Counted from the stretch's first letter, positions 18,601 to 28,076 are shown. The stretch is 64,000 nt of DNA from Thiotrichaceae bacterium (GCA_011391085.1 JAABRD010000012.1:1-64000); one strand, 5' to 3'. The notes: generated from the letters alone by a model not told the origin. Numbers and translations: made by a program.

Positions 18601-19698
18601 GCCCCTCCAGTCTCTCAGGAGACGAATATCAGTCCTATTTTACAACACACTCTTAATTTGACTTTAGCCGGTACGGGGCAAGGGAGTGTGATGAGTGACC
18701 CTGTGGGGCTAGATTGTTCTGCGACCACGTCGGCATGTGCGTTAACCATCGAAGGCGGTCCTCGCTGGGTCTATCTGACGCCTACTCCGGCTACGGGTTC
18801 AACCTTTGTCAATTGGAGTGGTGACCCTGCTTGTACAGAAAACGCGCCTGGGAAGGTGTTCTTATCGCAGAATATGGCTTGTATTGCAACCTTTGAGTTA
18901 AAGTCTTATACTCTCACTGTGGAGAGGAATGTCCCAGGGGTGACCGTGACGGGGGATGGAATTCGTTGCCAAGAGACCGAACAAGGTTTCCTAAACCTCG
19001 AAGGGTGCAATAATTCTTCTTGCACTCCACCACCAGACAGTTTGGAAACGCTGGGGTGCCTCGCCACTTACCCGTATGGTACTACCGTCAAACTAACTGT
19101 CACGCCCCCCAGGAAGTGGGAATTTTTAGGTTGGGAAGGGTCTTGTGACAATCAAGGTCAAGTGATTCTCACTCAAGACCGCGTCTGCCGGGCGAAGTTT
19201 GGTAGTGACTCCAACATTCCCAATGCGGGCGATGGTAACGGGGATGGGATTTTAGATGCCCGTCAAGAGAATGTGATGAGTTTGCCAGATAAAGTGGCAG
19301 GTGACTACATCACCCTCGTCGTCAATCCAGACTGTGTGGTGGCTGACGGTTCCACCTTGTTGGCTTCGGAATTAGACAATTATGATCCGAATCACCCGGC
19401 ACCTCAGGGACTGATGTACTTTGAGATAGGATGTTCTCAAACCTCGGTTACGATGTATTTTCACGGTGTCCTCAGAGTACCGCGCAATGTGGAACTTCTC
19501 AAATATGGTCCCACCCTCCCAGGAGATGAGAATACCGTGGGATGGTATAAGTTACCAGGTGCCCAGTTTAGTTTGGCAACGGTGGGTGGAAAGCCGGTGG
19601 CAACCGTGACCTATACTCTCACGGATGGTCAATTGGGAGATAATACGGGAGTAGATGGGAAGATTGTGGATCCGGCGGGATTGGGGGGAATGAATTAG
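15691..19698 (+). CDS. Large secreted LamG/repeat protein with choice-of-anchor U C terminus
   Basis: This 1335-residue exported protein is probably surface-attached or released. A signal peptide ends near AQALAQ (about residues 1-37). Domains in order are a LamG/concanavalin-like domain (about 39-240), an FnIII-like module (about 246-335), a second LamG (about 337-533), an FnIII-like module (about 550-640), four MBG-like repeats of about 85 residues starting with QxIxFxxPTSATYG (about 645-985), two InlB-B-like repeats (about 988-1160), and a C-terminal choice-of-anchor U domain with DGNGDGI and YTLTDGQLGD. I prefer ATG at 15691, preceded by CAGGAAAA, over the upstream TTG. Two repeats are almost identical at DNA level, a sign of recent duplication. 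Ligand unknown. Confidence 0.85.
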   Translation: MRILNNPSDRPISWSSAIFNVLLALWMMGFGGQALAQLKTNALAFDGIDDKVVLSIFNNAPSGGSARTIEAWIKTTASSNTLFAYGTNHLYKAVNLLVNTGVYFDSSDSAVSWTAGTPLNDGQWHHVAWVYPGGVGLQNSLVYADGVLMTVNSTYHGTTPLSTTTGIQPHLGDLVNGEIDDLRLWNVARTQTEIQANKEVELTGAEPGLVAYYKFNQCSGTLLPDLTVNNNDGTLTNMTGTEWTGCPAPMSATNVTTTGFTATWKAVNGATKYRIDVGDASFSTLVASNIDAGSGTSFDVTGLSLTPGTPYYYRMRVEMGAWTSPNSASSVMLSPGNVLSLGGASQYVQMNDVNLGTADFTVEGWIKPNVLTGYIYSTRTTETGAPGNWFIVHLKTFELANCASSYLAISGNFTPTVGVWYHFAIVRNPTTITLYFNGVLDKQVADNASLRNLTTNNVTRFGGNPSQNVGWYNGQIDEFRVWNVARTQTEIQSNLYKTLAGNEAGLVAYYNFDRPSGTFLPDVTGHGHNGTLVNGPTWTSTTWNYGYPYILTGVASAITDLSASVGGNVVSDGIPSLSASGICYGTGASPTTPCTTDGATLGTFTSALTGLTPNTLYHVREYATNARATVYGNEVTFTTLMGNQVIVFSPPTSATYGDAPLTLTATGGNSGNPVTFTSTTTSVCTTGGTNGAMLTIVGAGTCNVTANQAGNSDYNPATPVNGSLLISKANQTINFTLPTSVTYSPNGTVPLSYNSTSGLTVTLANLTPDVCTISGTTLTLPSAGTCTVMANQAGNINYNAAPSVSRTLTINLANQVISFTLPTSATYGNASLTLTAAGGGSGNPVTFTSTTTNVCTTGGTNRATLTIVNAGTCTVTANQLGNGNYQAAASVSRSLSVNPASQTIFFTPLMAAAIGDGPLTLTASATSGLPVTFTSLTPGVCMVNGTQLFILNAGACTVTADQQGNANYQAAPPVSQETNISPILQHTLNLTLAGTGQGSVMSDPVGLDCSATTSACALTIEGGPRWVYLTPTPATGSTFVNWSGDPACTENAPGKVFLSQNMACIATFELKSYTLTVERNVPGVTVTGDGIRCQETEQGFLNLEGCNNSSCTPPPDSLETLGCLATYPYGTTVKLTVTPPRKWEFLGWEGSCDNQGQVILTQDRVCRAKFGSDSNIPNAGDGNGDGILDARQENVMSLPDKVAGDYITLVVNPDCVVADGSTLLASELDNYDPNHPAPQGLMYFEIGCSQTSVTMYFHGVLRVPRNVELLKYGPTLPGDENTVGWYKLPGAQFSLATVGGKPVATVTYTLTDGQLGDNTGVDGKIVDPAGLGGMN

Positions 19699-19705
19699 GA
19701 CTAAC

Positions 19706-19803
19706 GCACTCACCCCACCCCAACCCAACCCTCCCCGCACACGGGGAGGGAGTCATTCCCCCCGCGTGCGGGGGGGCTAGGGGGGGTGTCAAGGGGGGTG
19801 TCA
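19706..19803. repeat. GC-rich hairpins between convergent genes
   Basis: Two hairpins (arms CTCCCC/GGGGAG and CCCCCCGC/GCGGGGGG) with flanking C-rich and G-rich runs lie between the LamG protein gene and the convergent pilB-like gene. A terminator role for either gene is possible. Confidence 0.5.
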
Positions 19804-19839
19804 ACTCAACGAGTTACAAAAACAGTTGCGTAAGTCCTG

Positions 19840-21549
19840 TTAATAAACGACCCGATTGATTTCTTCAAGGGAAGTGAATCCATCCATCACCTTTTTTAAG
19901 CCCGACTGGCGTAAGTCAGCGATGCCTTCCAACGCGGCTTGGTTCGCAAAGGCAATGGTGTTGCCCCCGCCCATAATGAGGCGTTTCATGGCTTCTGAGA
20001 TAGGCATAACTTGATAGACGCCAACGCGGCCTTTGTAGCCTAGTTTATTGCAACGTTCGCAGCCGTTGGGATGCTTAGTATATAACTTCCATTGGCCTTT
20101 GGCACGTCTTTCTAGGTCTTCGGTTTTGAATCCTTCTCGAAGCAGAATGTCGTCAGGTATATCCTGGTGTTCGATTTTACAGGTGCAGAGTCGGCGACAG
20201 AGGCGTTGGGCCGTAATCAGATTGACCGCGTCAGCGATGGCAAATGGCGGGATTCCCATATCAAGCAGACGAGTAAGTGTGGCAGGTGCGTCATTGGTAT
20301 ACAAAGTTGACAGGACCAGATGGTCCCTCGCGGCCGCTTCAATGGCGAGGCGGCCTGTTTCTAGGTCTTTAATTTCGCCTATCAGAATAATATCTGGGTC
20401 TTGACAAAGGAACTCTTTGAGTGCTTTGGCAAAGGTCAGGCCGGTTTTTTCATTCACTTCGACTTGGTTCACGCCTGGAAGGTCGATTTCTATTTGGTCT
20501 TCGACGATGCTAATATTGACACCTTCTTGATTCAGAATATTGATGCCCGTGTATAGCGATACAGTTTTACCGCTGTTCCTGGGTCCCGTAACTATGATCA
20601 TGCCATAAGGGTTGCGTAGGGCTTCTAAGTATAACTGCTTTTGTTCTGGTTCATAGCCTAGTATCTCAATATTGAGGTTATAGGCAGAACCATCAAGAAT
20701 TCGTAGGACGACTTTTTCGCCAAAGCGGGTGGGCATGATGCTGATGCGAAAGTCAACAGAACCTCTGCCATATTCGATTTTCATGAATCCATGTTGGGGC
20801 AGGCGACGTTCGCTTACATCTAGTCTTGCCATAATTTTAAGACGGGCGGCCAGTTGTCTGGAGAGACCCACGGGCGGGTTAGCGACGACTTGTAGTATTC
20901 CATCAACGCGGAAGCGGACACGATAGAATTTTTCGTAGGGTTCAAAGTGGAGGTCTGAGGCACCCATTTTGATGGCGTCGGAGAGTATTTTGTTGACGAA
21001 TCTGACAATGGCGGCTTCTGCGGCTTCACGTTCATCGTCTGCACCTGCTTTAGCTTCGGCATCTTCATCCACTAGGACGATGTCTAAATCACCGCCTACT
21101 TCGAACACACGTTCAATAACTTTAGCCAATTTATCTTCTTCGACCACCACTGCTTCAGTGTCCATTTTAGTATGAAGCTTGATTTCATCCAGAGCGGGTT
21201 GATTGGTGGGGTCAGACATAGCGATAAAGAGGCAGTTGCCACGCTCAAAAATGGGTAGTGCCTGATGTTTTCTAGTTAGTTTTTCGTCTATCCTCTTGAG
21301 GGTGTCGGGATTGAGATCAATACTTTCAATGTCAACCACAGGTAAATCAAATTCTTCGGCTATTGCCATGGCTAGGTAGCGGCAATTGCTGACCAGTTTC
21401 TTTTCCAGAAGATAGGTGACAAAGGAGGGGACTGCCTTGAGAGATTGGTCAAAGGCGTCTTGGGCTTGTTCTGGGCTTAAGAGTTGGTATTCGACCAGTC
21501 TGCGGGCGAAGCCAGTAAGTGGAGTGATTTCAGGTGGTGGGATTGACAT
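19840..21549 (-). CDS. PilB-type type IV pilus/type II secretion ATPase, divergent
   Basis: This 569-residue cytoplasmic hexameric ATPase is of the PilB/GspE type, which power pilus extension or secretion. An MshEN-like N-terminal domain spans about 20-150. Then follow the RVRFRVDGILQ Asp-box region, Walker A GPRNSGKT near 320, Walker B with DIILIGEIKD, and a C-terminal tetracysteine region (CRRLCTC ... CERC). Two consensus positions differ: Walker A usually reads GPTGSGKT, and the His-box STLHTND reads STLYTND, so His is replaced by Tyr near 414. The start MSIPPPEIT is chosen over an upstream extension in a repeat-like region. No pilC, pilD or pilin gene is adjacent. Confidence 0.87.
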   Translation of the reverse strand: MSIPPPEITPLTGFARRLVEYQLLSPEQAQDAFDQSLKAVPSFVTYLLEKKLVSNCRYLAMAIAEEFDLPVVDIESIDLNPDTLKRIDEKLTRKHQALPIFERGNCLFIAMSDPTNQPALDEIKLHTKMDTEAVVVEEDKLAKVIERVFEVGGDLDIVLVDEDAEAKAGADDEREAAEAAIVRFVNKILSDAIKMGASDLHFEPYEKFYRVRFRVDGILQVVANPPVGLSRQLAARLKIMARLDVSERRLPQHGFMKIEYGRGSVDFRISIMPTRFGEKVVLRILDGSAYNLNIEILGYEPEQKQLYLEALRNPYGMIIVTGPRNSGKTVSLYTGINILNQEGVNISIVEDQIEIDLPGVNQVEVNEKTGLTFAKALKEFLCQDPDIILIGEIKDLETGRLAIEAAARDHLVLSTLYTNDAPATLTRLLDMGIPPFAIADAVNLITAQRLCRRLCTCKIEHQDIPDDILLREGFKTEDLERRAKGQWKLYTKHPNGCERCNKLGYKGRVGVYQVMPISEAMKRLIMGGGNTIAFANQAALEGIADLRQSGLKKVMDGFTSLEEINRVVY

Positions 21550-21579
21550 ATTTAGTGGCCGGTTATTAGTTCGCGTAGG

Positions 21580-21888
21580 GTGGGCCAGTATTTCTTTGCC
21601 CACGGTCATTAACTTCATTCGGTGAAAGGGTGGGCAACGAGAAATCGGTAGTGATGCACAGTTCAAGTTTTTCTTTAGTCAGCCCGGGCGGGACTAGAGG
21701 CTTCAGCCGGGCCGGGCGGGACTAGAGGCTTCAGCCGGGCCGGGCGGGACTAGAGGCTTCAGCCGGGCCGGGCGGGACTAGAGGCTTCAGCCGGAAAACT
21801 TCTCGCGTTCAGCCCGGCTGAAGCCTCTAGTCCCGCCCGGCTGAAGCCTCTAGTCCCGCACTTTCCGGCTGAAGCCTCTAGTCCCGCA
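21580..21888. repeat. Tandem and inverted GACTAGAGGCTTCAGCCGG repeats
   Basis: Four direct 28-bp units with GGACTAGAGGCTTCAGCCGG start at about 21686. After a short spacer, three inverted copies follow to 21888. A lone MITE-like end (GGTAGTGATGCA) is at 21647, and a fragment of the GTAGGGTGGGCC leader-type repeat is at about 21576-21605. The RNA could fold into one very long hairpin. No gene is seen. Confidence 0.8.
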
Positions 21889-21889
21889 C

Positions 21890-22035
21890 TTGGGAATGCG
21901 GTGCGGACGCGCCAGCGTCCCGTTCTCGCCACACGGCGTTCCCACGCGGGCGCGTGGGAACGAGACAAGCGTAGCTTTGTCAGGTCCCGGACAAAGCTGC
22001 GCTTTGGACTCCTGGTCTCGGTTTTGGAGTCCTGA
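21890..22035. repeat. CGTTCCCACGC palindrome and GGAGTCC repeats
   Basis: An inverted repeat with CGTTCCCACGC arms is followed by several copies of TTTGGACTCCTGG-type sequence. Both are intergenic families found elsewhere in the window. They lie immediately downstream of ppiD on the minus strand. Confidence 0.6.
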
Positions 22036-22040
22036 ACAAC

Positions 22041-23975
22041 CTAGAAAATATTTTGCGGGTAAGTCTTAATTTCCGCTTCCGATTTGAGTTGTTGCACGAA
22101 TTGTTGAAATTCGGTCTCGCCCAAGGCACGTTGTTGGTACATTTGTTCCTGCTGTTTGGGGTCTGGCGTCTTGCTATCTGTGACCGCGGGAGACGATTCT
22201 ACGCCTTCTTTGACAGCTAACACAGCCACCACTGCGTAATCGCCATTGGGGAGTTCAACGCCTTGATAAAGGGCATTTTTCTCGGCAGGTTGGCCCATTT
22301 TAAAGGCTTCGCGAACGATGTTGAAGGGGATGGCAGTTTCCTTGCGACCAATCCATTTGGCAGGTTGCCAGGTTAATTTGTAGGGGGTGACAGCCGCTTG
22401 AGGGTCGCCTTTTTGTTTTATTTCATCCAGCAACGTCTTGCCTAACGCTAGGGCTTTTTCTTTGGCTTTTTGGGTCGTGAGGGTGGAGACAATCTGGTCT
22501 TTCACTTCAGCTAACGGCTTGGGGACCGCTTCTTCATGGTCTTTGAGGCGCAAGACGACGACGTGTTGGTCGCCCAGGTCCATGACTTCGCTGTTGAAAC
22601 CTTCTTTTAACACGGGGTCGCTGAAGGCGGCTTCGACAACTTTGCGGTTGGCTAACAGGTCTTTTCCAACCGTGTTGCGGTCAAACAGTTCAGTGGTCTT
22701 TCTCTTCATGTTGAAGGCTTTTTCAATAGGTTCCAGGCTGTTGGAATTTTCAAAAGCCAGATTGGAAAATTGTTCTTGTTGTTCATAAAAAGCGGCTTCG
22801 GCTTTTTCTTTTATCAGGTCTTGTTGAAGTTGGTCGCGGACTTCTTCAAAGGGACGAATTTTTTCGGGTTTGGCTTCCAACAATTGGATAATATGGAATC
22901 CATATTGGCTTTGGAGTAGTTCGCCACGAAGTTCACCGGCTTTCATGGTTTTGATAGCGTCTTCAAAGGGTTTAACCATCAGTCCTGGGCCAAACCAGCC
23001 TAAGTCGCCGCCTTTTTTGGCACTTTCAGGGTCGTCAGAAGATTGTTTGGCAATCTCTTCAAAAGGTTGGCCGGCTTTGATTTTGGCCAACAAGTCTTGG
23101 GCTTTGGTCTTAGCGGCGGTGATTTTGTCAGCGGGGGAGGTTTGGTCCACGGCGACTAGGAGGTGCCGAACATGCCATTCTGCTGGTGTGGTGAAGGAGG
23201 CAAGATGGTCTTGGTAACTTTTCTTGAGGGTCTCTTCATCTATCTTTTCGTTGGACACCAGGTCTTTGCCAATCAGTTCTACATATTCAACGCTGACTTT
23301 TTCAGTGGTCATGTAGTCTTTTTTGTGATTGTTGTAGTAACCTTCAATTTCTGCATCTGTGGAGGTGATGGTGTCTTTAAATTGGGAGGTGGCGAGGAGG
23401 AGGTAGCTGACGGCCCGTCGCTGTTCTTCCAAACGGGTGCGCATCTGTTGGTCATGTTTAGTAAGGAGGGTGGAACGTAACACGCCTTCTCGAAATTGGT
23501 CGGTGAGGAGACTGCGGCGGATTTGCATTTCAAAGTCAGGGGGGGTCATGCCTTGACTATCGAGAAATCGTTGGTAGGAAGTTTGGGAGAAGACGCCATT
23601 GTCTTGGAAGGCGGGAAATTCGTTGATGCGTCGGGCTAGTAAAGCATCACCGATACGGAGGCCGGTGTTGAAGGAGATTTGGACTAAGACTTCTTCTTCG
23701 ATCATGCGGGTGAGGGTGCGTTCTTTGATTTCTTTTTCCATGAAGGAGAGGTCGATGTCCTGTTTCAACATGGCACGAATTTGGTTGCGTTGTTGTTGGA
23801 CGCCGTAACGAAATTCGCGATCTAAGATTTCTTTGCCATTGACGTCGGCAACAACGACTTTTCGCACGGGGTCAAAATATTCATGGACTCCCCAGAGGGC
23901 GAAAGGGACAGCGATGAGTAAGACGATTATCCAGGCGAAGATGCCTTGGGCGCGGTCATGGATGTTTTGTAGCAT
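22041..23975 (-). CDS. ppiD: Periplasmic folding chaperone PpiD
   Basis: This membrane-anchored SurA/PpiD-type factor acts on proteins leaving the Sec translocon. A single N-terminal membrane segment (about 13-31) is followed by a SurA-N-like region. A parvulin domain (about 265-362) contains WHVRHLLVAVDQ and SAKKGGDLGWFGPG, and a helical C-terminal part follows. The 644-residue length is normal. It lies beyond tRNA-Asp, tRNA-Val and hupB on the same strand, as in Pseudomonas-type genomes. It is the second parvulin in this window, after the one at 13131. Confidence 0.95.
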   Translation of the reverse strand: MLQNIHDRAQGIFAWIIVLLIAVPFALWGVHEYFDPVRKVVVADVNGKEILDREFRYGVQQQRNQIRAMLKQDIDLSFMEKEIKERTLTRMIEEEVLVQISFNTGLRIGDALLARRINEFPAFQDNGVFSQTSYQRFLDSQGMTPPDFEMQIRRSLLTDQFREGVLRSTLLTKHDQQMRTRLEEQRRAVSYLLLATSQFKDTITSTDAEIEGYYNNHKKDYMTTEKVSVEYVELIGKDLVSNEKIDEETLKKSYQDHLASFTTPAEWHVRHLLVAVDQTSPADKITAAKTKAQDLLAKIKAGQPFEEIAKQSSDDPESAKKGGDLGWFGPGLMVKPFEDAIKTMKAGELRGELLQSQYGFHIIQLLEAKPEKIRPFEEVRDQLQQDLIKEKAEAAFYEQQEQFSNLAFENSNSLEPIEKAFNMKRKTTELFDRNTVGKDLLANRKVVEAAFSDPVLKEGFNSEVMDLGDQHVVVLRLKDHEEAVPKPLAEVKDQIVSTLTTQKAKEKALALGKTLLDEIKQKGDPQAAVTPYKLTWQPAKWIGRKETAIPFNIVREAFKMGQPAEKNALYQGVELPNGDYAVVAVLAVKEGVESSPAVTDSKTPDPKQQEQMYQQRALGETEFQQFVQQLKSEAEIKTYPQNIF

Positions 23976-24130
23976 AGTGGTGTTGAGGTGATGTGAATGG
24001 TTAAGAGGTGGTTGGGGGTAGTAGAGATAATATTTTTCTCAATAACGACAAGGAGGGTTAATTAGAAAGGATAAGGCGGTACCCATTCCGCTCCAGATGA
24101 AAGAGGACGGATTAATATGAATTTTAGTAT

Positions 24131-24235
24131 ATACTGCATAGCTTCACAATCTGAACTTTGAGTAGGGATAACACCCCACGAAGGGGTGTTATCCCCTGCC
24201 GCGAACCAAACTCAAATTGTCAAGCTATGCAGTAT
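24131..24235. repeat. 105-bp element with inverted ends and central hairpin
   Basis: The ends ATACTGCATAGCTT and AAGCTATGCAGTAT are inverted repeats that continue imperfectly for about 30 bp. The centre (24165-24195) is a perfect hairpin GGGATAACACCCC ... GGGGTGTTATCCC. Similar central hairpins without these ends occur at 59955 and 60017. I find no convincing target duplication. The rest of 23976-24396 shows no gene. Confidence 0.7.
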
Positions 24236-24292
24236 AGTTATATTCGATTACTTCTGCAACATTACTTGGTTAGATTGTTGGGGTGTAAAGAT

Positions 24293-24326
24293 AAAAAAAG
24301 CGCATCGGTTGGGATACGCTTTTTTT
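24293..24326 (-). terminator. Rho-independent terminator of the tRNA transcript
   Basis: The hairpin AAAAAAAGCG ... CGCTTTTTTT has an A/T-run on both sides and can end transcripts from either strand. It lies about 70 bp downstream of tRNA-Asp on the minus strand. Confidence 0.75.
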
Positions 24327-24339
24327 GAGAAAGGCTTTC

Positions 24340-24372
24340 AGGTTTCCTAAGCTTTCGAGGCTTAGGAAACCT
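24340..24372 (-). terminator. Strong hairpin downstream of tRNA-Asp
   Basis: A perfect 13-bp stem (AGGTTTCCTAAGC and its complement) with an 8- to 7-nt loop region lies between tRNA-Asp and the T-run hairpin. It could serve as a processing or termination structure. Confidence 0.55.
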
Positions 24373-24396
24373 CATAAACTATTCATAGATTAAATT

Positions 24397-24473
24397 TGGC
24401 GGAGCGGACGGGACTCGAACCCGCGACCCTTGCCTTGACAGGGCAATATTCTAACCAGCTGAACTACCGCTCC
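24397..24473 (-). tRNA. tRNA-Asp (GUC)
   Basis: A full cloverleaf is visible on the minus strand. The acceptor is GGAGCGG/CCGCTCC, the anticodon loop CTGTCAA reads GTC, the T-arm has GGTTCGAGTCC, and CCA is encoded. It is very close to E. coli tRNA-Asp. Confidence 0.98.
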
Positions 24474-24659
24474 GTTGAATGCGGTTAATACGTTGTTGCA
24501 ATGGCATCCTTAACATGATGATAAATCCAGAAGTCATCAAGTTGTCTTTGTGCCATTTAGATTAGGGTCTAGTGACATGACTTTGTGAGTGTCTGCCATC
24601 CTATATATGGTCACTTGTGAAAAGATATTCAAGTGTTTTTGGTTAAAAAAAATAAATTA

Positions 24660-24732
24660 TGGGTGTTGAGGGACTTGAACCCACGACCTTTGCCTTGTAA
24701 GGGCAACGCTCTTCCAACTGAGCTAAACACCC
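24660..24732 (-). tRNA. tRNA-Val (UAC)
   Basis: The minus-strand cloverleaf has acceptor GGGTGTT/AACACCC and an anticodon loop with TAC. The T-arm contains GGTTCAAGTCC. The discriminator is A, and CCA is not encoded. It lies between hupB and tRNA-Asp, the same order as in Pseudomonas. Confidence 0.97.
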
Positions 24733-24902
24733 AGCTATTCTGGCAACGTGAGGTGCAACCATGCTATCAATTTTCCAAAGAGATTAAACTTTGAGAGTTT
24801 TGATAAACTTTAGTTTTATTCGAGTTTAGTCATTACTCTCTAAGTATATCAAAGAGTCATTGAAATGTAAAGTTGCACCTGGCGTTTTTTTGTCAATCAG
24901 AC

Positions 24903-25175
24903 TTAGTTCACGGCGTCTTTAAGTGCCTTGCCAGGCTTAAAGACCGGAACCTTTGCTGCCTTAATATTGATAGGGTCTCCAGTGCGCGGATTTCGTCCAG
25001 TACGTGCGGCACGTTCTCTTACGGTAAAAGTGCCAAAGCCGATTAGGGTTACTGAATCACCGTCTGAGAGACGATTTTTGATACTTTCTATGACTGCATC
25101 TACGGCCTTAGTCGCGGTCGCTTTTGGAAGCCCCGCAGTTTCTGCAACAGATTGGATTAATTCTGATTTGTTCAT
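24903..25175 (-). CDS. hupB: DNA-binding protein HU
   Basis: This 90-residue nucleoid protein bends and compacts DNA as a dimer. The [12 protein letters not shown] start and the DNA-binding arm signature [18 protein letters not shown] are exact family features. It follows lon on the same strand, so it corresponds to HU-beta. It has its own AT-rich upstream region of about 160 bp. Confidence 0.97.
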   Translation of the reverse strand: MNKSELIQSVAETAGLPKATATKAVDAVIESIKNRLSDGDSVTLIGFGTFTVRERAARTGRNPRTGDPINIKAAKVPVFKPGKALKDAVN

Positions 25176-25336
25176 TTTTCCCCCGTTTTACGTGGTATTG
25201 AATTGGGTAACAAAAACGCTTTAAAACGTTAGTTTAGGATATGGTTTTGCGTTGAAAAACTCATGCACAACGTATGCCATTATTTCTGTCATTCTAACAC
25301 ATGTTGTTGAGAACAGACAACGTTAATTTTAACACA

Positions 25337-27769
25337 TCAGTGAGTTTGTATGCTTTGTTGAAGAGGTTCTACAACAATAGTTTCTACCGTTGGAACAGAG
25401 GAAACAATCACTGAATCATCAACAATTGGAATGGGTTTTTTTAAAAGTGCTAAGGAAAGCACCTCATCCATCCATCTAACTGGTCGTATTTCCAGATTAT
25501 CTTTGATATTTTCAGGTATCTCCTGTAAATCTCGGCGATTTTCTTCAGGGATTAACACGACGCGAACGCCTCCGCGGAGGGCCGCTAACAATTTCTCTTT
25601 TAACCCACCAATGGGAAGTATTTCACCGCGTAAAGTAATTTCACCAGTCATGGCAACATCGGCGCACACGGGAATATTCGTCAGTGCCGAGACCATCGCG
25701 GTACACATGCCCACGCCGGCACTTGGCCCATCTTTGGGGGTGGCGCCTTCGGGAACATGAATATGTAGATCATACTTCTGATAGAACTCTTTTTCAATCC
25801 CTAAGTGTCGGGTCCGACCGCGTACCACACTCATTGCTGCTTGTATAGATTCTTGCATGACTTCACCGAGTTGACCCGTGTACAACAATTTTCCTTTCCC
25901 TGGCATCACGGCGGCTTCTATGGTTAGCAGATCGCCACCGACTTCGGTCCAGGCCAATCCTGTCACTTGTCCAATCCGGTTTTCTTCTTCGGCACGCCCG
26001 TAGCGGTGGCGTTGTACGCCTAAATACTTGCTAAGATTTTCTGAAGTCACTGCCAAATTCGGTGATTCAGGCAGAACTAAAATTTCTTTGACTATCTTGC
26101 GACAAACTTTAGCCAGTTCTCGTTCCAAATTACGCACCCCGGCTTCTCGTGTGTAGTAGCGCACGATGTCACGGATAACCTGTTCATCAATGGTAGTTTC
26201 ACCTTGCTGGAGTCCACTTTGTTTGAGTTGCTTGGGTAGCAAATAGTGTTTAGCAATATTTATTTTCTCATCTTCAGTATATCCTGAAATGCGAATGACT
26301 TCCATACGGTCCAGCAACGGTGGTGGAATATTTAACGTGTTGGCGGTAGCCACAAACATGACTTCGGATAGATCGAAGTCAAGTTCCAGGTAATGGTCAT
26401 TAAACGTATGATTCTGTTCTGGGTCAAGCACTTCTAACAAGGCGGACGAGGGGTCACCCCGAAAGTCCATGGTCATCTTATCCACTTCATCTAGTAGAAA
26501 CAGTGGGTTACGTACTCCTACTTTGGTGAGATTATGGATAATTTTGCCTGGTAAAGCACCAATATAGGTCCGCCGGTGGCCGCGGATCTCGGCTTCGTCA
26601 CGGACTCCGCCCAAGGACATACGCACAAATTTGCGATTGGTCGCACGGGCTATCGATTGGCCTAGAGACGTTTTGCCGACGCCAGGGGGGCCTACCAGAC
26701 ACAAGATAGGTCCTTTGAGTTTTTTGACTCGCAGTTGTACGGCAAGATATTCAAGGATGCGTTCCTTAACCTTTTCTAATCCATAATGGTCGGTTTCTAA
26801 CACCTGTTCTGCTTTGGTTATATCCCGGCAAACTTTCGTGCGTTTTTTCCATGGCAACTTGACCAAGATGTCAAGATAGTTTCTCACGACGGTGGCCTCC
26901 GACGACATGGGCGACATCATTTTGAGTTTTTTGAACTCATGTTGTGCCTTGGCCTTAGCTACTTTGGGCATTCCGACCGTGTCAATTTTGCGTTTCAATT
27001 CCTCAGTGTCATTGGGAATATCTTCAAGTTCACCCAATTCCTTTTGAATCGCCTTGATTTGTTCGTTGAGATAATATTCCCGCTGATTTTTCTCCATTTG
27101 ACCTTTCACACGCTTCCGAATGCGCTTTTCCACTTGCAACAAGTCCATTTCTGATTCCATCACGGTCAACAGCAGTTCTAGCCGTTTGGTAACATCCACT
27201 TGTTCAAGGAGTTTTTGTTTATCTTCCAGTTTCACTCCCAGATGGGCCGCAATCGTGTCAGCTAAACGCCCAGGTTCACGGATGCTGGCTAATGACGTGA
27301 GGAGGTCCGGCGGGAGTTTTTTATTCAATTTAGAATATTGTTCAAAGCGGGTATTGATGGAACGTAATAAGACTTCAACTTCTTTCTCATCAAAACGTTC
27401 CGAACGCACGGGAATGGCTTGGGCAATCACCATTTGGTCAGTGGCCCAAAACTGGGTAATCCGCGCCCGGTGCCCGCCTTCTACTAACACTTTAATGGTG
27501 CCATCGGGTAATTTCAATAATTGCAAAATGCCCGAAATGGTACCGACTTTATAAACATCTTCCACGCCAGGGTCGTCTTGGGTGGCGTTTTTTTGGGCTA
27601 CTAAGAGTATTTGTTTATCTTCAGCCAACGCTTTTTCTAGGGCCGAAATCGACCGGTCACGGCCTACAAATAATGGGATAACCATGTGTGGATAAACCAC
27701 CACGTCTCTTAAAGGTAGAACCGGTAAAACGACTCGTGGGGCTTCAATGACCCTCTCTTCTCGCGCCAT
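25337..27769 (-). CDS. lon: ATP-dependent protease Lon
   Basis: This cytoplasmic AAA+ serine protease degrades misfolded and regulatory proteins, including labile antitoxins. The 810-residue protein has the LON substrate-binding domain (about 15-210), Walker [10 protein letters not shown] near 365, and a protease domain with the catalytic Ser in [11 protein letters not shown] and Lys in [10 protein letters not shown]. The C terminus is extended by about 25 residues beyond the usual end. It sits between clpX and hupB, the conserved order. Confidence 0.97.
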   Translation of the reverse strand: MAREERVIEAPRVVLPVLPLRDVVVYPHMVIPLFVGRDRSISALEKALAEDKQILLVAQKNATQDDPGVEDVYKVGTISGILQLLKLPDGTIKVLVEGGHRARITQFWATDQMVIAQAIPVRSERFDEKEVEVLLRSINTRFEQYSKLNKKLPPDLLTSLASIREPGRLADTIAAHLGVKLEDKQKLLEQVDVTKRLELLLTVMESEMDLLQVEKRIRKRVKGQMEKNQREYYLNEQIKAIQKELGELEDIPNDTEELKRKIDTVGMPKVAKAKAQHEFKKLKMMSPMSSEATVVRNYLDILVKLPWKKRTKVCRDITKAEQVLETDHYGLEKVKERILEYLAVQLRVKKLKGPILCLVGPPGVGKTSLGQSIARATNRKFVRMSLGGVRDEAEIRGHRRTYIGALPGKIIHNLTKVGVRNPLFLLDEVDKMTMDFRGDPSSALLEVLDPEQNHTFNDHYLELDFDLSEVMFVATANTLNIPPPLLDRMEVIRISGYTEDEKINIAKHYLLPKQLKQSGLQQGETTIDEQVIRDIVRYYTREAGVRNLERELAKVCRKIVKEILVLPESPNLAVTSENLSKYLGVQRHRYGRAEEENRIGQVTGLAWTEVGGDLLTIEAAVMPGKGKLLYTGQLGEVMQESIQAAMSVVRGRTRHLGIEKEFYQKYDLHIHVPEGATPKDGPSAGVGMCTAMVSALTNIPVCADVAMTGEITLRGEILPIGGLKEKLLAALRGGVRVVLIPEENRRDLQEIPENIKDNLEIRPVRWMDEVLSLALLKKPIPIVDDSVIVSSVPTVETIVVEPLQQSIQTH

Positions 27770-28076
27770 ACGGTAAAGTGTGTGAAGTGTGTAAAGTGTT
27801 AAATGAAACTGAGTTTTACATAAGAATTTTACTTCTTATGCCGTACATTTTTTGACCTGGTAATGTCTATCTTGAAGATGATGTATGTGATAGGCATGAT
27901 GATGAGAGACGTGGATTCACATCTTTTGTCATCATCAACACCCATTCACAGTGTAACGGTGATGTCTGTCATGAATTATGACAAAGAATGAGAGACTCGA
28001 ATTTCTACATTCTTTATCTCAACAGATGATTATGACATCCATCACAGTTTACCTTTTCTCATTATCATACCACCTA
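27770..28076. other. lon-clpX intergenic region
   Basis: This 307-bp gap is AT-rich. A small palindrome GTCATGAATTATGAC lies at about 27969-27983, and related GACATCAC/GTGATG words recur around it. It must carry the lon promoter and the clpX transcript end. I cannot identify a heat-shock promoter by eye. Confidence 0.4.

Noticed and set aside
24131-24235. Target-site duplication for the ATACTGCATAGC element
   Set aside because: The flanking bases do not match convincingly, so insertion is not proven for this copy.
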